64,000 bases of DNA from JAWXUU01 sp044426045 (GTDB lineage: Bacteria > Bacillota > Clostridia > Christensenellales > CAMQZB01). The notes beneath the pieces were generated by a model. It saw only the letters and a list, made by a program, of their open reading frames with translations, was not told the origin of the DNA and searched no databases. The position numbers and the translations under genes were made by a program. The DNA lies in contig JAWXUX010000003.1 in assembly GCA_044426045.1 (NCBI GenBank), positions 1-64,000 on the forward strand, read 5' to 3'. Positions 45,105 through 54,911 of this stretch are shown one piece after another (position 1 is the stretch's first letter; each line of letters opens with the position of its first letter).

Positions 45105-45140
45105 ATTCTATTTTGAATAGAATTCAATTCTTGTTATAAT
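45105..45140 (+). promoter_or_regulatory. Promoter and operator of the XRE gene at 45201
   Basis: TTGAAT (45113-45118), 16-bp spacer, TATAAT (45135-45140). The inverted repeat attctat (45105-45111) / atagaat (45117-45123) overlaps the -35 box. Confidence 0.55.
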
Positions 45141-45200
45141 AGTGGGGATTCAGTATTTTTTATGTTATAGTAATGATATAAAAAACGAAGGAGAGTTGGT

Positions 45201-45896
45201 ATGTATACAAAATTTGGAAATAACATTATGAATTATCGCAAACAAAATGGATTGACACAAGAGGACTTTGCAGCTTTGATTGTGGATAGGCAACTTGAAA
45301 ACAGCAAGCGAGATTATTCAAAAAGTGTAAGCAAATGGGAGCGTGGCGAATCTTATCCGGAAATGAAAACGTTGATATTGATAGCGCAGGAGCTAGATGT
45401 CACGTTGGATGAACTTGTTAATGTTGAAATAGAATCTTATGGAATAAGCCCTGAAATGGCTAAGGAAATAGAGAATATGGAAAGCTGGGACTTAACATAT
45501 CTAGTGAGATTGTATGAAAGATCAGTGTTGCATCATTGTGGTGACCACAATTGCTTTATGTCATTAATAGTGCTTGAAAGATTAAGTGAAGATGATGAAA
45601 ATATCAAATTTATCGATAGTCTTCAGTTTGCAAATGGCGCTAGCGGTATAAGAATTAAGAAAGGGGATATAATTGAAAATCTAAAATACAATTTGGAAGA
45701 TGTGTTTGAAGATTTATTGAATTCGTCATTTGTTGTCGCAGATTTAGATTTTAAGTTCGTGAAGGAAGATGAGGATCGCTATACGGTTTGTATTTACTTA
45801 CTTGCAGATCGCAATGTAATCAAAGCGTTGATAGATGAAAATGCAAGAAAGAATAAAATGGAAATTAAACGTAAATTTGATGCTAAGTCTATGTGA
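45201..45896 (+). CDS. XRE-family regulator with a C-terminal sensor-like domain
   Basis: 231 residues, GGAGAG before the ATG. Residues 1-70 are a helix-turn-helix (NGLTQEDFAALIVDRQ, then SVSKWERGESYPEMKTLILI). The remaining 160 residues are acidic and unrecognised. It lies 65 nt upstream of the DUF4116-phosphoesterase gene, in the same direction, and probably regulates it. Confidence 0.78.
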   Translation: MYTKFGNNIMNYRKQNGLTQEDFAALIVDRQLENSKRDYSKSVSKWERGESYPEMKTLILIAQELDVTLDELVNVEIESYGISPEMAKEIENMESWDLTYLVRLYERSVLHHCGDHNCFMSLIVLERLSEDDENIKFIDSLQFANGASGIRIKKGDIIENLKYNLEDVFEDLLNSSFVVADLDFKFVKEDEDRYTVCIYLLADRNVIKALIDENARKNKMEIKRKFDAKSM

Positions 45897-45961
45897 ATCG
45901 CTAATGAATACATACTTTCATTGAATTGTATTGTATCATGGAGTTGTAAAAGAGGTGAAAA

Positions 45962-48805
45962 ATGAACAAGAATTATTTTGAAGACAAAAATCAATATAAA
46001 ACTGATGAAAACTTGATAAAGCGTAATCCTTGTTATTATATAAGGACAGTAGAGCTATCAGAAAAAAATTGTATGCTTGCTGTATCCTTAAACTTTCAAG
46101 CATTAAAATACATTCCAAAATCTTTGCATACTGAGAAACTATGTCTTGTTGCTATCAAGCAATGTGGATACGCGCTAAAATTTGTGTCTAAAAAAATAAT
46201 CACAGAAGAACTATGTTTTGAGGCTGTCAGGATGGGAAGCGTTTCTTCGATGTATCTACCACGTGGTTATAATGTTTTTGAGTACATTCCATGTAAATAT
46301 CTTACACAAGAATTTTATATTAAAGCATATAGTATTAATCCCAAAATACTATGTTATATACCAAAAGAAATTCATGCGTCTTTAAATATAGTAAAAACCT
46401 ATAATAATATTAATCCATTGTTGCCGACAATTGAGAATATAGCAAATGATGGACTATGTATAAGAAATATGACGATAAAGTCAATTACTGAGGATATGTG
46501 TAAAGTTGCCGTGGAAAATAATGGGTTGGCTTTGCAGTTTGTTCCTGATGAATGGAGAACGTTGCAGTTATGCGAATTGGCAGTGGAACAAAATTTACTT
46601 AGCATGGCTTTTGTTCCAACGGAAATCTTAACACTAGTAATCGTGAAAAAATGGTTATATAAGGTTGTTTCTTGTTTTGGCAATATGATATATGAAGATA
46701 GTAAAAACTCTGAAAGTAGAGTATTTACTTATATGGATAGTCCAAGAATGCAAGAATTAAAAAGAATAATGACAGAATTTCCTGATGATATAAATAGTGA
46801 TTATAAAGTCATGCAGATTCAACGAAAATTAGGTTTTAGAAGGTTTATATCAAAAACTTATGATAAAGAGAGTGGACAATTTATAACGAGTGAAAAAATT
46901 TTAAGTCGATATGGTTTGGAAGAAAAACGTTTTTCTGAATTTATGGAGTTTTATAGTTATGTTGATTATGATCTACGCGATTCAAATTTGAGTGACTATA
47001 ATTTCGTTGGAGTCGATTTTAACAAGATAAACATAGCTGGTGCTTATATTTCTAGTGACGTATTGATAGAGCAAAATCTTTATGATGACACATACTATAA
47101 TTCTATAATTCCAAAAGACAGAAATATGATTACTCCATCATGGGCACTAGAGAATGAAAATATTGATGCACAATCACTACTTAGGATAGATGATATAGAA
47201 AGCAATGAAGTGAATGATAATAATACAAGATTTTATTATATTAGTGATATTCACTTAATGCATAAGATTAAAAATAAGTTTCCTGTTCATGCAACAGAAA
47301 GAGAAGTATTGGAATATATTGGGGCAATTGTTGACAGTATTGAAAAGTCTGCTTGTGGAATATCTGCGTTTGATTATATTTTAATCGGTGGAGATATATC
47401 GTATGATTTTGAAATTTCAAGATTGTTCTACACGGAATTATCTCAGAAATTTAGATATAATAAAATTATTGTAATACTTGGAAATCATGAGCTTTGGGAT
47501 GCACGTATAAACAAGCGAAGTAAAAAGTTGTCATATAGTAATCGTAGTATAGATGAGGTTATTGAAAAGTATCGAAACATGCTCGGGCAGCTAAATATTT
47601 ATTTTCTAAACAATCAAATGTTGGCAAAAGAAAATAATCAAGTAATAATATTCAGTGAAGAGCAGTTGTTGAGTATGTCTGAACAGAGGTTGAAAAATAT
47701 TGCTCTTAAATCACCATATTTATTATTAGCAGGTTTAGGATTTTCTGGATACAATAAAGAATTTAATGCAACTTGTGGAATATATCGCAATAAAATTTTC
47801 ATACTTGAAGAAGATTTAAAGGAAACACAAAAATTTGAAAAGGTGTATCTAAAATTGAAAAAGTGTTTACAAGATGAAAAGTTGATAGTTTTCACACATA
47901 CACCGAAATCAGATTGGTCTATTGATGGTTATAATAAAAATTGGATTTACGTCAATGGGCATACTCACAAAAATGAGTATGTAATTGATGATGAGAAAAC
48001 AGTTTATGCTGATAATCAAATAGGATATAAAAGTGTAAGTTTTGGGTTAAAAGCATTTAGAATGTCAAATACATATAACATATTTAGATACTATGACGAT
48101 GGAAAATATATTATTGACAGAGTGCAATATATTGAATTTAACAGGGGGATGAAAATACAATGTGTATGCAGTAGGGTAAATGGAAGTATTCATATGCTAA
48201 AGAAACATAATAACTATTGTTTTTTCTATGAAGAAAACGATAAGATCTATCTTATGAATGGGGGAGCAATTAGAAAGGTGGATAATCAAGACCTCGATTA
48301 TTATTTTGATAGGATGGATGTTTATTCAGATGCAATAAAAAGCATGTTGCACAAGTATAATTTAGCGTTGAAGCAAATTTCTAAAGAAGTGAAAATAATT
48401 GGTGGAAGTGGCGATATACATGGTTGCATAGTCGATATAGATTTTTTTAATCATATATATCTGAACCCTATTGATGGAAGTATAACGTCATATTTTGCAA
48501 CGGATATTACTAATAAAAAGGTATATTCATCAGTATTGGCATTGCTCAAAGAAAACACTCCACGATTATATGATCAATATTTGCTGGCTCAAAAGGATAA
48601 CCTAATCATTGGAAAAAATCAGTTAATTAATAATATAGATTTAGAGATGTCAAAATATGTGTTTGATACATCTATGTATGAACCTTCAAGAGTAATGAGA
48701 TCTTTGCAATATATTACTGAAGCAAATATAATTAGAAATTGGAATGATGATGTTATTGATAAAATTTGCGACAAACTAACGAATGGTGGATTGCGCATAG
48801 AATAA
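45962..48805 (+). CDS. DUF4116-repeat metallophosphoesterase fusion
   Basis: 947 residues. The N-terminal third has about six repeats of the DUF4116 type (for example TEKLCLVAIKQCGYALKFVS, TEDMCKVAVENNGLALQFVP). A short pentapeptide-like stretch (DLRDSNLSDYNFVGVDF) precedes a calcineurin-like phosphoesterase with all motifs: SDIH (about 428), GGD (about 477), GNHE (about 506), FTHTP (about 644) and GHTH (about 667). The last 270 residues are unrecognised (GDIHGCIVDIDFFNHIYLNP). The catalytic set is complete, so it should hydrolyse phosphoesters, but the substrate is unknown. AT-rich codon use, the XRE gene upstream and nuclease genes downstream suggest an accessory, possibly defensive, role. 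Confidence 0.75.
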   Translation: MNKNYFEDKNQYKTDENLIKRNPCYYIRTVELSEKNCMLAVSLNFQALKYIPKSLHTEKLCLVAIKQCGYALKFVSKKIITEELCFEAVRMGSVSSMYLPRGYNVFEYIPCKYLTQEFYIKAYSINPKILCYIPKEIHASLNIVKTYNNINPLLPTIENIANDGLCIRNMTIKSITEDMCKVAVENNGLALQFVPDEWRTLQLCELAVEQNLLSMAFVPTEILTLVIVKKWLYKVVSCFGNMIYEDSKNSESRVFTYMDSPRMQELKRIMTEFPDDINSDYKVMQIQRKLGFRRFISKTYDKESGQFITSEKILSRYGLEEKRFSEFMEFYSYVDYDLRDSNLSDYNFVGVDFNKINIAGAYISSDVLIEQNLYDDTYYNSIIPKDRNMITPSWALENENIDAQSLLRIDDIESNEVNDNNTRFYYISDIHLMHKIKNKFPVHATEREVLEYIGAIVDSIEKSACGISAFDYILIGGDISYDFEISRLFYTELSQKFRYNKIIVILGNHELWDARINKRSKKLSYSNRSIDEVIEKYRNMLGQLNIYFLNNQMLAKENNQVIIFSEEQLLSMSEQRLKNIALKSPYLLLAGLGFSGYNKEFNATCGIYRNKIFILEEDLKETQKFEKVYLKLKKCLQDEKLIVFTHTPKSDWSIDGYNKNWIYVNGHTHKNEYVIDDEKTVYADNQIGYKSVSFGLKAFRMSNTYNIFRYYDDGKYIIDRVQYIEFNRGMKIQCVCSRVNGSIHMLKKHNNYCFFYEENDKIYLMNGGAIRKVDNQDLDYYFDRMDVYSDAIKSMLHKYNLALKQISKEVKIIGGSGDIHGCIVDIDFFNHIYLNPIDGSITSYFATDITNKKVYSSVLALLKENTPRLYDQYLLAQKDNLIIGKNQLINNIDLEMSKYVFDTSMYEPSRVMRSLQYITEANIIRNWNDDVIDKICDKLTNGGLRIE

Positions 48806-48818
48806 ATATCTAGATAAT

Positions 48819-48853
48819 AGAAAAAGAGCGACTAAAACAGTTGCTCTTTTTCT
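48819..48853 (+). terminator. Terminator of the phosphoesterase fusion gene
   Basis: AGAAAAAGAGCGAC (48819-48832) pairs with GTTGCTCTTTTTCT (48840-48853). The gap to 49129 holds nothing else but a promoter. Confidence 0.85.
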
Positions 48854-49039
48854 ATATTCATAAAAAAGAAAAGGCAAATAACATACGCTCCATAGTATTC
48901 TACGCGATATGCCAAACAGTAAAATGCCAGTTTCAATTTTTGCTATAGTTATGAATCAATACGTGGTGCAGAGCTGTTTTGTAGTTTTGCATAAGTGTTG
49001 GAGTGTTAACATGATAAGGAATTTCAAATATAATAAACC

Positions 49040-49068
49040 TTGATTTGAGGTTCTTTATGTGATATAAT
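49040..49068 (+). promoter_or_regulatory. Promoter of the PD-(D/E)XK gene
   Basis: TTGATT (49040-49045), 17-bp spacer, TATAAT (49063-49068), 60 nt before the start codon. Confidence 0.6.
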
Positions 49069-49128
49069 TGGATAGGAAGATAAATGGTCAAGATTGAAAA
49101 CTTGTATTATGTGTAGGGGGAGATATTA

Positions 49129-50274
49129 ATGGGAAAAATTCACGAGTTGTTGGATGCTATTGAGGCGCGGGATATGCAAAGCTATTCTAAAGAGAACACG
49201 TTTTTGGATGTGATTGGTAGGACTAATGATGAAAATTTTATATCTAGGCTGCTACTTTACACTTTGCAGAATGATGGTGGGTTGTTGAATTATTTGATTT
49301 GCAAATATAGCGCAGACATGGGCAAGAATTGGGGCGATTGTGGCGGTGGTTATCGCATTATTGAGGCGGTAGCGGAAAAGAATATGCTGATTGGCAGGAG
49401 CGATATTTTTATTGTTGCACAAGATTGCGATGGGCAAAAAGTGGTTATAACAATTGAAAATAAAATCTACACATGGGAGCACGACAATCAAACGGATACG
49501 TATTTCAAGTGGGTGGAAAATCAGCGAGTTTATAAAGATTATAGGAAGGTTTTCATATATTTGAAGCCTGAATTCAACCGTTCGCAACCGTCGTGCAAAG
49601 AATTTTTGACGTTGACTTATGCCGACATTTTCAGGAATATCAGCACGAGTGATAATAAAATTATTGCGGATTTCAAGGATCATATAAAGAAGTTTAGCAG
49701 CAGAGGAGTGGAAATAATGAGTGACGAGAGGTTTTATTTGGAAAACTATAAGAAGATTAACGAGGTCATTATTCGTGCAAAAAACAAGAGGGATGAAATC
49801 AAAGAGCAGATTGTGAAGGCGCTAGAGGCAAATTTAGTGGACAAGCACGCGGACATGCTGTTGGAAAGGGCTGATGGCAACAGCGTATTCAGATTTTATA
49901 AAACTGATAAGTGGTATAAAAATGCTGAGAATAAGGAAAATAAATATTATTTTTACGTAGAAATGAAGTTTGAAGGAAACGATATTTCAGATATTGTCTT
50001 TCAACAAACCGTTAAGTCATATGGTCAGCGAAAGGGCGACAGCATCATCACAAAATTCATGGAAAACAGAAGTTATTCATGCGTGGAAATAGTGGGCGTG
50101 CACCGCATTGTTGCAAAAGAAAAATTCGTTGATAACACAAACAAATTCTTATCTGAAGCGTGGATTGAAAATTTGACGGCAAAAGCAACTGCAGTTCTGT
50201 TGGAATATATCGATAGTACGGATGAAATGGTGGATGACTTTGTTGTGTTTAGAAATGATTTCAATCTTGGATAG
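49129..50274 (+). CDS. PD-(D/E)XK nuclease superfamily protein (PDDEXK_4-like)
   Basis: 381 residues with AGGGGGAG before the ATG. ENFISRLLLYTLQNDGG is the family's N-terminal block. The nuclease core is GRSDIFIV, then VVITIENKIYTWEHDNQTDT (Glu-Asn-Lys near 107), then YIYLKPE-type strand FIYLKPE. These nucleases are typical of defence islands and prophages. The C-terminal half (residues 200-381) is unrecognised. Target unknown. Confidence 0.75.
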   Translation: MGKIHELLDAIEARDMQSYSKENTFLDVIGRTNDENFISRLLLYTLQNDGGLLNYLICKYSADMGKNWGDCGGGYRIIEAVAEKNMLIGRSDIFIVAQDCDGQKVVITIENKIYTWEHDNQTDTYFKWVENQRVYKDYRKVFIYLKPEFNRSQPSCKEFLTLTYADIFRNISTSDNKIIADFKDHIKKFSSRGVEIMSDERFYLENYKKINEVIIRAKNKRDEIKEQIVKALEANLVDKHADMLLERADGNSVFRFYKTDKWYKNAENKENKYYFYVEMKFEGNDISDIVFQQTVKSYGQRKGDSIITKFMENRSYSCVEIVGVHRIVAKEKFVDNTNKFLSEAWIENLTAKATAVLLEYIDSTDEMVDDFVVFRNDFNLG

Positions 50275-50342
50275 GCTAAAGTAATAGTTTATTTATGTTT
50301 AGTATTAAATGTATATAATAAATAAAAAAGGAGATGAAAATT

Positions 50343-50828
50343 ATGTGGATTAAATTGACGGGGAAAGAGAAGAAAAGAATTTTAGAAAATGGGATCAATA
50401 ATGAACAAGCAAATAAATTGCTTAATGAACTTATAGACCAATATAAGTTAGTAGAATATTGCGAGACGGAGTTTTCTTCGCCGATTAATTATGTACTAGA
50501 ATTTGGCGATTTTATTTTGGCGTATTCTAATCCCTACAAAAAACCGAATATTGTAAAGTTTGGGATTCAAAATCCAGATTGTTTTTTAAATGAGTTATCG
50601 GATCATTCGTATTATTTTAGAGATATGTATGGGAAGTGTTATTTTATCTCAAATCCATATTTAAGCACTGAAGAAATTGAGGCGATATTAGATGAGTTTC
50701 ATTCACAAGATTCAAAATATATAGGGGACTATAGCAAGATAAATTTTTTTATATTAGGAAAAGAGAGAAGTTATCATTGTCCTGATAAATCTAATTTATT
50801 TATTATGTCACGTAAAGCGTGGGATTAA
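50343..50828 (+). CDS. Hypothetical protein
   Basis: 161 residues from the ATG at 50343; the ATG at 50334 lies inside the AAGGAGATG ribosome site. It begins MWIKLTGKEKKRILENGINN, helical at first, then a mixed alpha/beta part with LEFGDFILAYSNPY. No family recognised. It lies between two nuclease genes in the same direction and may belong to the same unit. Confidence 0.6.
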   Translation: MWIKLTGKEKKRILENGINNEQANKLLNELIDQYKLVEYCETEFSSPINYVLEFGDFILAYSNPYKKPNIVKFGIQNPDCFLNELSDHSYYFRDMYGKCYFISNPYLSTEEIEAILDEFHSQDSKYIGDYSKINFFILGKERSYHCPDKSNLFIMSRKAWD

Positions 50829-50857
50829 TTGATTGCAAGATAAACACTGGAGGAAAA

Positions 50858-51934
50858 ATGCGAAAATGTTTGTATAATGGAGTGGAAATCTTTGCTGATG
50901 AAGCTTATGAGATATTTGAAAACGAGGAAGAAATAAGAGCGGCTGCAAAGAGCAATAAATTATTTTGTCCTTGGGAAGAGTGTGGCATGAATGTTGAATT
51001 CCGAAAAGGCGAAATCAGAAGGGCCTATTTTGCACACAAGAAATCGGGTGTAAAATGCGAATACGATAAGTTTCATAAACAAAGAGATACAAGTGAGGTG
51101 CTTGAAAAGGCAATAAAATCACTGTATGAATTACTTTTGCAAAATAAAAATTTAACAGTTAAACGAGATTGCAAAATTATAGATCACAATTGGGCTGATA
51201 TTGTGGTTAGTGATGGGAATGGTAATGTTATTGCTTTTGACTGTATTGAAAAATATATTTCGCAGAGTGCTATAACAAGGAAAATAAATAGATATCTAAA
51301 CGAAGGTAAGCAATATCAAATAATAATTCTCAAGTCAGTTAGTAGTAGTCAAGATGAAAAAAATTGGTATTACTATAAAAGGAAGGCACTTCATAGTGAT
51401 AATGTATTACTAGAATATGATATTGAAAATAATGAATTGTATGGATATCAAAAGCATTATAATGAAGTTGTTAGAATTAAGATTGGTGTAAGCTCATTTG
51501 TGTTTCAAAATGGAGTATTCTGTAACAGTGATTTCGAAAAACAGTTAGCTCAATGCAAAAATAGTGCATATGCAAATCGTGTGAAAAGCCCGCATACATA
51601 TGATAATGTTGGTGTTGACGTAAGAATAGATTCGAGTTTATATGTCCCGATGAAAATGGATAAAAGTATGGATATGCCGAACGTGCTTTCGGTTGAAGAA
51701 ATAAAAATCTTGTGGGCAAATGATGCGTTTGTTAGTGCGGCAGATGGCAGGAGAAAAATAGCACATGATAAAATAAATAATGGCTGGAAATATAATGAAG
51801 AAACAAGGGAAAATATCATAATTGCTTATCGGGAGCTACGGGCGGAAAACAGTTGTGCTATATTGAAAATAGATAATCAATTTACGCATATCAGTTACGA
51901 GATATCTTCGATAGATAAAATTAGATGCAAGTAG
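50858..51934 (+). CDS. CoiA-like nuclease family protein
   Basis: 358 residues from the ATG at 50858 (GGAGG at 50849-50853). The N terminus has a zinc-ribbon-like CPWEEC with YFAHKKSGVKC, followed by HKQRDTSEVLEKAIKSLYEL and a restriction-fold core WADIVVSDGNGNVIAFDCIE. This order matches CoiA, whose family are competence-associated PD-(D/E)XK nucleases; the core acidic and Lys positions are only partly kept. The C-terminal 150 residues are unrecognised. In this island a defence or DNA-processing role is as likely as competence. Confidence 0.6.
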   Translation: MRKCLYNGVEIFADEAYEIFENEEEIRAAAKSNKLFCPWEECGMNVEFRKGEIRRAYFAHKKSGVKCEYDKFHKQRDTSEVLEKAIKSLYELLLQNKNLTVKRDCKIIDHNWADIVVSDGNGNVIAFDCIEKYISQSAITRKINRYLNEGKQYQIIILKSVSSSQDEKNWYYYKRKALHSDNVLLEYDIENNELYGYQKHYNEVVRIKIGVSSFVFQNGVFCNSDFEKQLAQCKNSAYANRVKSPHTYDNVGVDVRIDSSLYVPMKMDKSMDMPNVLSVEEIKILWANDAFVSAADGRRKIAHDKINNGWKYNEETRENIIIAYRELRAENSCAILKIDNQFTHISYEISSIDKIRCK

Positions 51935-52086
51935 TTGTTGTTCTATTTGATTGCAACAGTATGAGTGAGAAAATCACAAATGTTTGATCGATGTAAAAAA
52001 TCACAAGAAGTTTCGTGTATTTTTTGGAATTTTTATAATGAAAGATAATAGAACAGTACCCATGTTTTTGTTAAAAGGATACTGTT

Positions 52087-52125
52087 AAAAGATTTGGCTG
52101 CACTATTTATGCGGCCAAATCTTTT
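52087..52125. terminator. Bidirectional terminator between convergent genes
   Basis: AAAAGATTTGGCTGC (52087-52101) pairs with GCGGCCAAATCTTTT (52111-52125), 9-nt loop, one wobble/mismatch. It separates the CoiA-like gene from the AIPR gene. Confidence 0.85.
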
Positions 52126-52139
52126 TGCTTTTTATAGTA

Positions 52140-53366
52140 TTATTTGTTTTCTAACGAAGATTTGTGGAGAAGTTTTCGTAAACTTTGAGTTTCTACAATT
52201 CTATAGTTAGTTAACCACAGTTGTTTGTCTTTACCTGCTAATTGGGGGTTTCCTATGGTTTCAAATGTATTTTGTGCTAGACTAGGTCCTACTTCTGCCC
52301 ATATCTCTAATGGATTATATATCCATTCAATACTTTGGGCACAATCATCGTATTTTAGTAATGATCTGAATGCACCAAAGATGGGATAAATATATCCGCT
52401 TGAAATGTTGTAGTGCAATTCTTTATTTGAAAAATTGCTAAATTTTGTATTGCCTAATTTTTCTATGCCACGAACATTACCAAAGCGAGGATTTGTACCT
52501 GTCTGTTTTTTGTAAATGCAATACATTTTTGGCAATTCTTGTTCAATTGTTTCAAAAAGCTGAACCAATAAAGGCAATTGCTTTATTAGCGATATGTAGA
52601 GCCCTGAATCGTGAGAATGTTTGTATTGTTTAAAAACTTGATTTTTTCCAGAATAGCTTTGGACTGGAGCTGCAGAGTCATCTGGGTATTTATCTATATC
52701 AAATGCGTAAATCAATCTTAGCAATTCGTATACATGGATAGGTTTGTCCTCGTTATCTTTGTAGGCGATTTTGTTTGCATATGATTCATTTGCAATTGAC
52801 TGTTGGACCGATTCAAATTTGTTATCCAGGTTGAAAAGTGCTATATCTGATACTTGAACGGATGTATTGCGAGCATCAGAAAGCCTAGTGATATTTTGTA
52901 CATTTGTGATTATTTCCATTCGTACAAACTTGTCAAGAGAGTCGGAGATATTTTCCATGTTTCCCATTATGGCTGTATAGGTATGTCCGCCATCAAGGAT
53001 GCCATAAGAGTATCTGTCGCTATCAACTGATTGATCTCCAAGGTCAATGGTTACTGTAGAGTCACTTGTGTTGAATGACAGTGATTTTGCAGAAACTACA
53101 ATGCCTCGGTTATTGATGTAAAAGTCGGTTTCCGGCTCTGCAACTGCAGCAATGATATTTTTTGCCACATTTGTAGTCATCTTTGGTTCGCGAGGATTGA
53201 CATCAAGAGGTAGGTTTGGTGCAAGGTCTTTCATGTTTACCAACAGGTAATGAATTGTTTCGAGGTTGCCTTCTGAGCCTTGGTCAGATTTATCTGCAAC
53301 CTTTTTGTAAGGTGATGATAGTGTGCGAAGAGAGTGCACCCTAAAAGTAATTTTTGAAGTTTTCAT
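52140..53366 (-). CDS. AIPR-family (abortive infection phage resistance) protein
   Basis: 408 residues. DFYINNRGIVVSAKSLSF and SYGILDGGHTYTAIMGN are the AIPR family blocks (NRGI and the DGxHT/NGxQT loop), and MEIITNVQNITRLSDARNTS fits the third. AIPR proteins are found in abortive infection and restriction-type defence loci; the biochemical activity is not settled. It is divergent from the XRE/methyltransferase cluster, with palindromic sites in between. AGGGGAG lies just upstream of the ATG. Confidence 0.8.
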   Translation of the reverse strand: MKTSKITFRVHSLRTLSSPYKKVADKSDQGSEGNLETIHYLLVNMKDLAPNLPLDVNPREPKMTTNVAKNIIAAVAEPETDFYINNRGIVVSAKSLSFNTSDSTVTIDLGDQSVDSDRYSYGILDGGHTYTAIMGNMENISDSLDKFVRMEIITNVQNITRLSDARNTSVQVSDIALFNLDNKFESVQQSIANESYANKIAYKDNEDKPIHVYELLRLIYAFDIDKYPDDSAAPVQSYSGKNQVFKQYKHSHDSGLYISLIKQLPLLVQLFETIEQELPKMYCIYKKQTGTNPRFGNVRGIEKLGNTKFSNFSNKELHYNISSGYIYPIFGAFRSLLKYDDCAQSIEWIYNPLEIWAEVGPSLAQNTFETIGNPQLAGKDKQLWLTNYRIVETQSLRKLLHKSSLENK

Positions 53367-53401
53367 TATAATGAATCTCCCCTTTTTTTATTAGTCATTC
53401 G

Positions 53402-53471
53402 AATGCATTTGCATTGAACGCATTTATATGTTATCATAAATAAAAGGTAATTACAATGCACCATGGTGCAT
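53402..53471. promoter_or_regulatory. Two palindromic sites between AIPR and the XRE gene
   Basis: AATGCA-TT-TGCATT (53402-53415) and the perfect 16-bp palindrome ATGCACCATGGTGCAT (53456-53471). They share a TGCA half-site and are the likely operators of the XRE protein, in the manner of controller boxes of restriction-modification systems. Confidence 0.6.
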
Positions 53472-53485
53472 CTTTTGGTGAAATT

Positions 53486-53782
53486 ATGGCAAAAAGAAAT
53501 AAGTTTGATAAAAAATTAGTAAAAATAGGTGAATTATTGATGAAAAAGCGGCAAGAGATGGGGCCGCTTTATTCAAGTAGGGAGAAATTTATCACAGAAC
53601 GATCAAAGGAAATATTTGATTATCAGGATTGGATATCATTGAGGCATTTAAGCAATATAGAGCTGGGATATAATTGGCCGAGTATTGAAATGCTTATTAA
53701 ACTAGCATATGCACTAGAAGTAGATCCAGTGGATTTATTTGTAGATATATTAACTGTTTATAGGACTGATGATAGCACCTAG
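53486..53782 (+). CDS. XRE-family regulator, possible controller protein
   Basis: 98 residues from the ATG at 53486; the frame opens at 53456 inside the palindromic operator, so the downstream start is preferred. The helix-turn-helix (SLRHLSNIELGYNWPSIEML) is C-terminal and ends with the usual ALEVDPVDLF. It stands directly before the first methyltransferase gene and opposite AIPR, the position of a controller (C) protein. Confidence 0.7.
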   Translation: MAKRNKFDKKLVKIGELLMKKRQEMGPLYSSREKFITERSKEIFDYQDWISLRHLSNIELGYNWPSIEMLIKLAYALEVDPVDLFVDILTVYRTDDST

Positions 53783-53878
53783 ATCTTTGTTGTTGATAAA
53801 ATAGAAATAAAACAAGGTTTTATCTTGCTTTAATCTTCAAAATATAGTATACTGTCATTGAATAAAAATGAGGTCTAT

Positions 53879-54850
53879 ATGATAGAAGTAAAAGATAAAA
53901 AACTTAAGGGATACAGGTTCGTGGATTTGTTTGCGGGGCTTGGCGGGTTCAGGTTGGCGTTGGAAAGTTTTGGGGCGGAATGTGTTTATTCTTCGGAATG
54001 GGACAAGGCTGCACAAGATGTTTACGAGGCTAACTTTGGCGATCGTCCAGACGGCGATATAACACAGGTTGACGAGCGAACTATTCCACAACACGACATT
54101 ATATGTGCGGGGTTTCCATGCCAAGCGTTCTCTATAAGCGGAAAGCAAAGAGGGTTTGAAGATAGCCGTGGAACGCTGTTCTTTGATGTGGCTCGCATTG
54201 TGAAAAAGCATAGACCTAAAGTTGTGTTCCTTGAAAATGTCAAAAACTTTGCAAGTCATGACGGCGGAAGAACGCTTGAGATTATCAGAAAGACACTTGA
54301 AGATATGGGATATAAGTTCTTCGCTGAGGTGCTAAATTCTGTAAATTATGGAATGCCACAAAAGCGCGAAAGAATATATATGGTGTGTTTCAGGGGTGAC
54401 TTGGAAATTGATGAGTTCCCATTCCCAACACCATTTGAACTTACAAAACATGTTGAGGATTTCATTCAGCACGAAGCTGATGTAGAACCATTCAAGGAAG
54501 TGAAATACAAGATTCAATATAATGGTAAGGAAGATATTGAATACAGCAAGAAGATGATTAGGCTTGGTATCGTGAATAAAGGCGGTCAAGGCGAAAGAAT
54601 ATACAGCACTAAAGGCATAGCCGCAACGCTATCTGCATATGGCGGTGGTGTGTTCTCCAAGACTGGCGGATATTTAATAGATGGCGAGGTGCGAAAACTT
54701 TCAACTCGTGAATGTGCAAGGCTCATGGGATATCCTGATAGCTATAAGATATCAGAAAACAAGAATCAAGCGTATAAGCAGTTCGGGAATTCAGTAGTGA
54801 TTGACGTGTTGCAATATATTATAGAAAACATAGCAGAAAAATTACAATAA
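53879..54850 (+). CDS. DNA (cytosine-5) methyltransferase 1
   Basis: 323 residues from the ATG at 53879, with GAGG upstream. Motif I FVDLFAGLGGFRLALES, motif IV GFPCQAFS with catalytic Cys81, motif VI FLENVKNF (Glu119), motif VIII QKRERIYMV and motif X QFGNSVVIDV are all present. The target recognition region is short (about 190-260). The restriction-type nuclease encoded 61 nt downstream is the likely partner. The recognition sequence cannot be predicted here. Confidence 0.93.
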   Translation: MIEVKDKKLKGYRFVDLFAGLGGFRLALESFGAECVYSSEWDKAAQDVYEANFGDRPDGDITQVDERTIPQHDIICAGFPCQAFSISGKQRGFEDSRGTLFFDVARIVKKHRPKVVFLENVKNFASHDGGRTLEIIRKTLEDMGYKFFAEVLNSVNYGMPQKRERIYMVCFRGDLEIDEFPFPTPFELTKHVEDFIQHEADVEPFKEVKYKIQYNGKEDIEYSKKMIRLGIVNKGGQGERIYSTKGIAATLSAYGGGVFSKTGGYLIDGEVRKLSTRECARLMGYPDSYKISENKNQAYKQFGNSVVIDVLQYIIENIAEKLQ

Positions 54851-54911
54851 GAAAAGTTTATTCGGCAAGGAATGTCGGAAGACTTTTCTTTTGTCTTTTA
54901 TGGGGGTTAAT

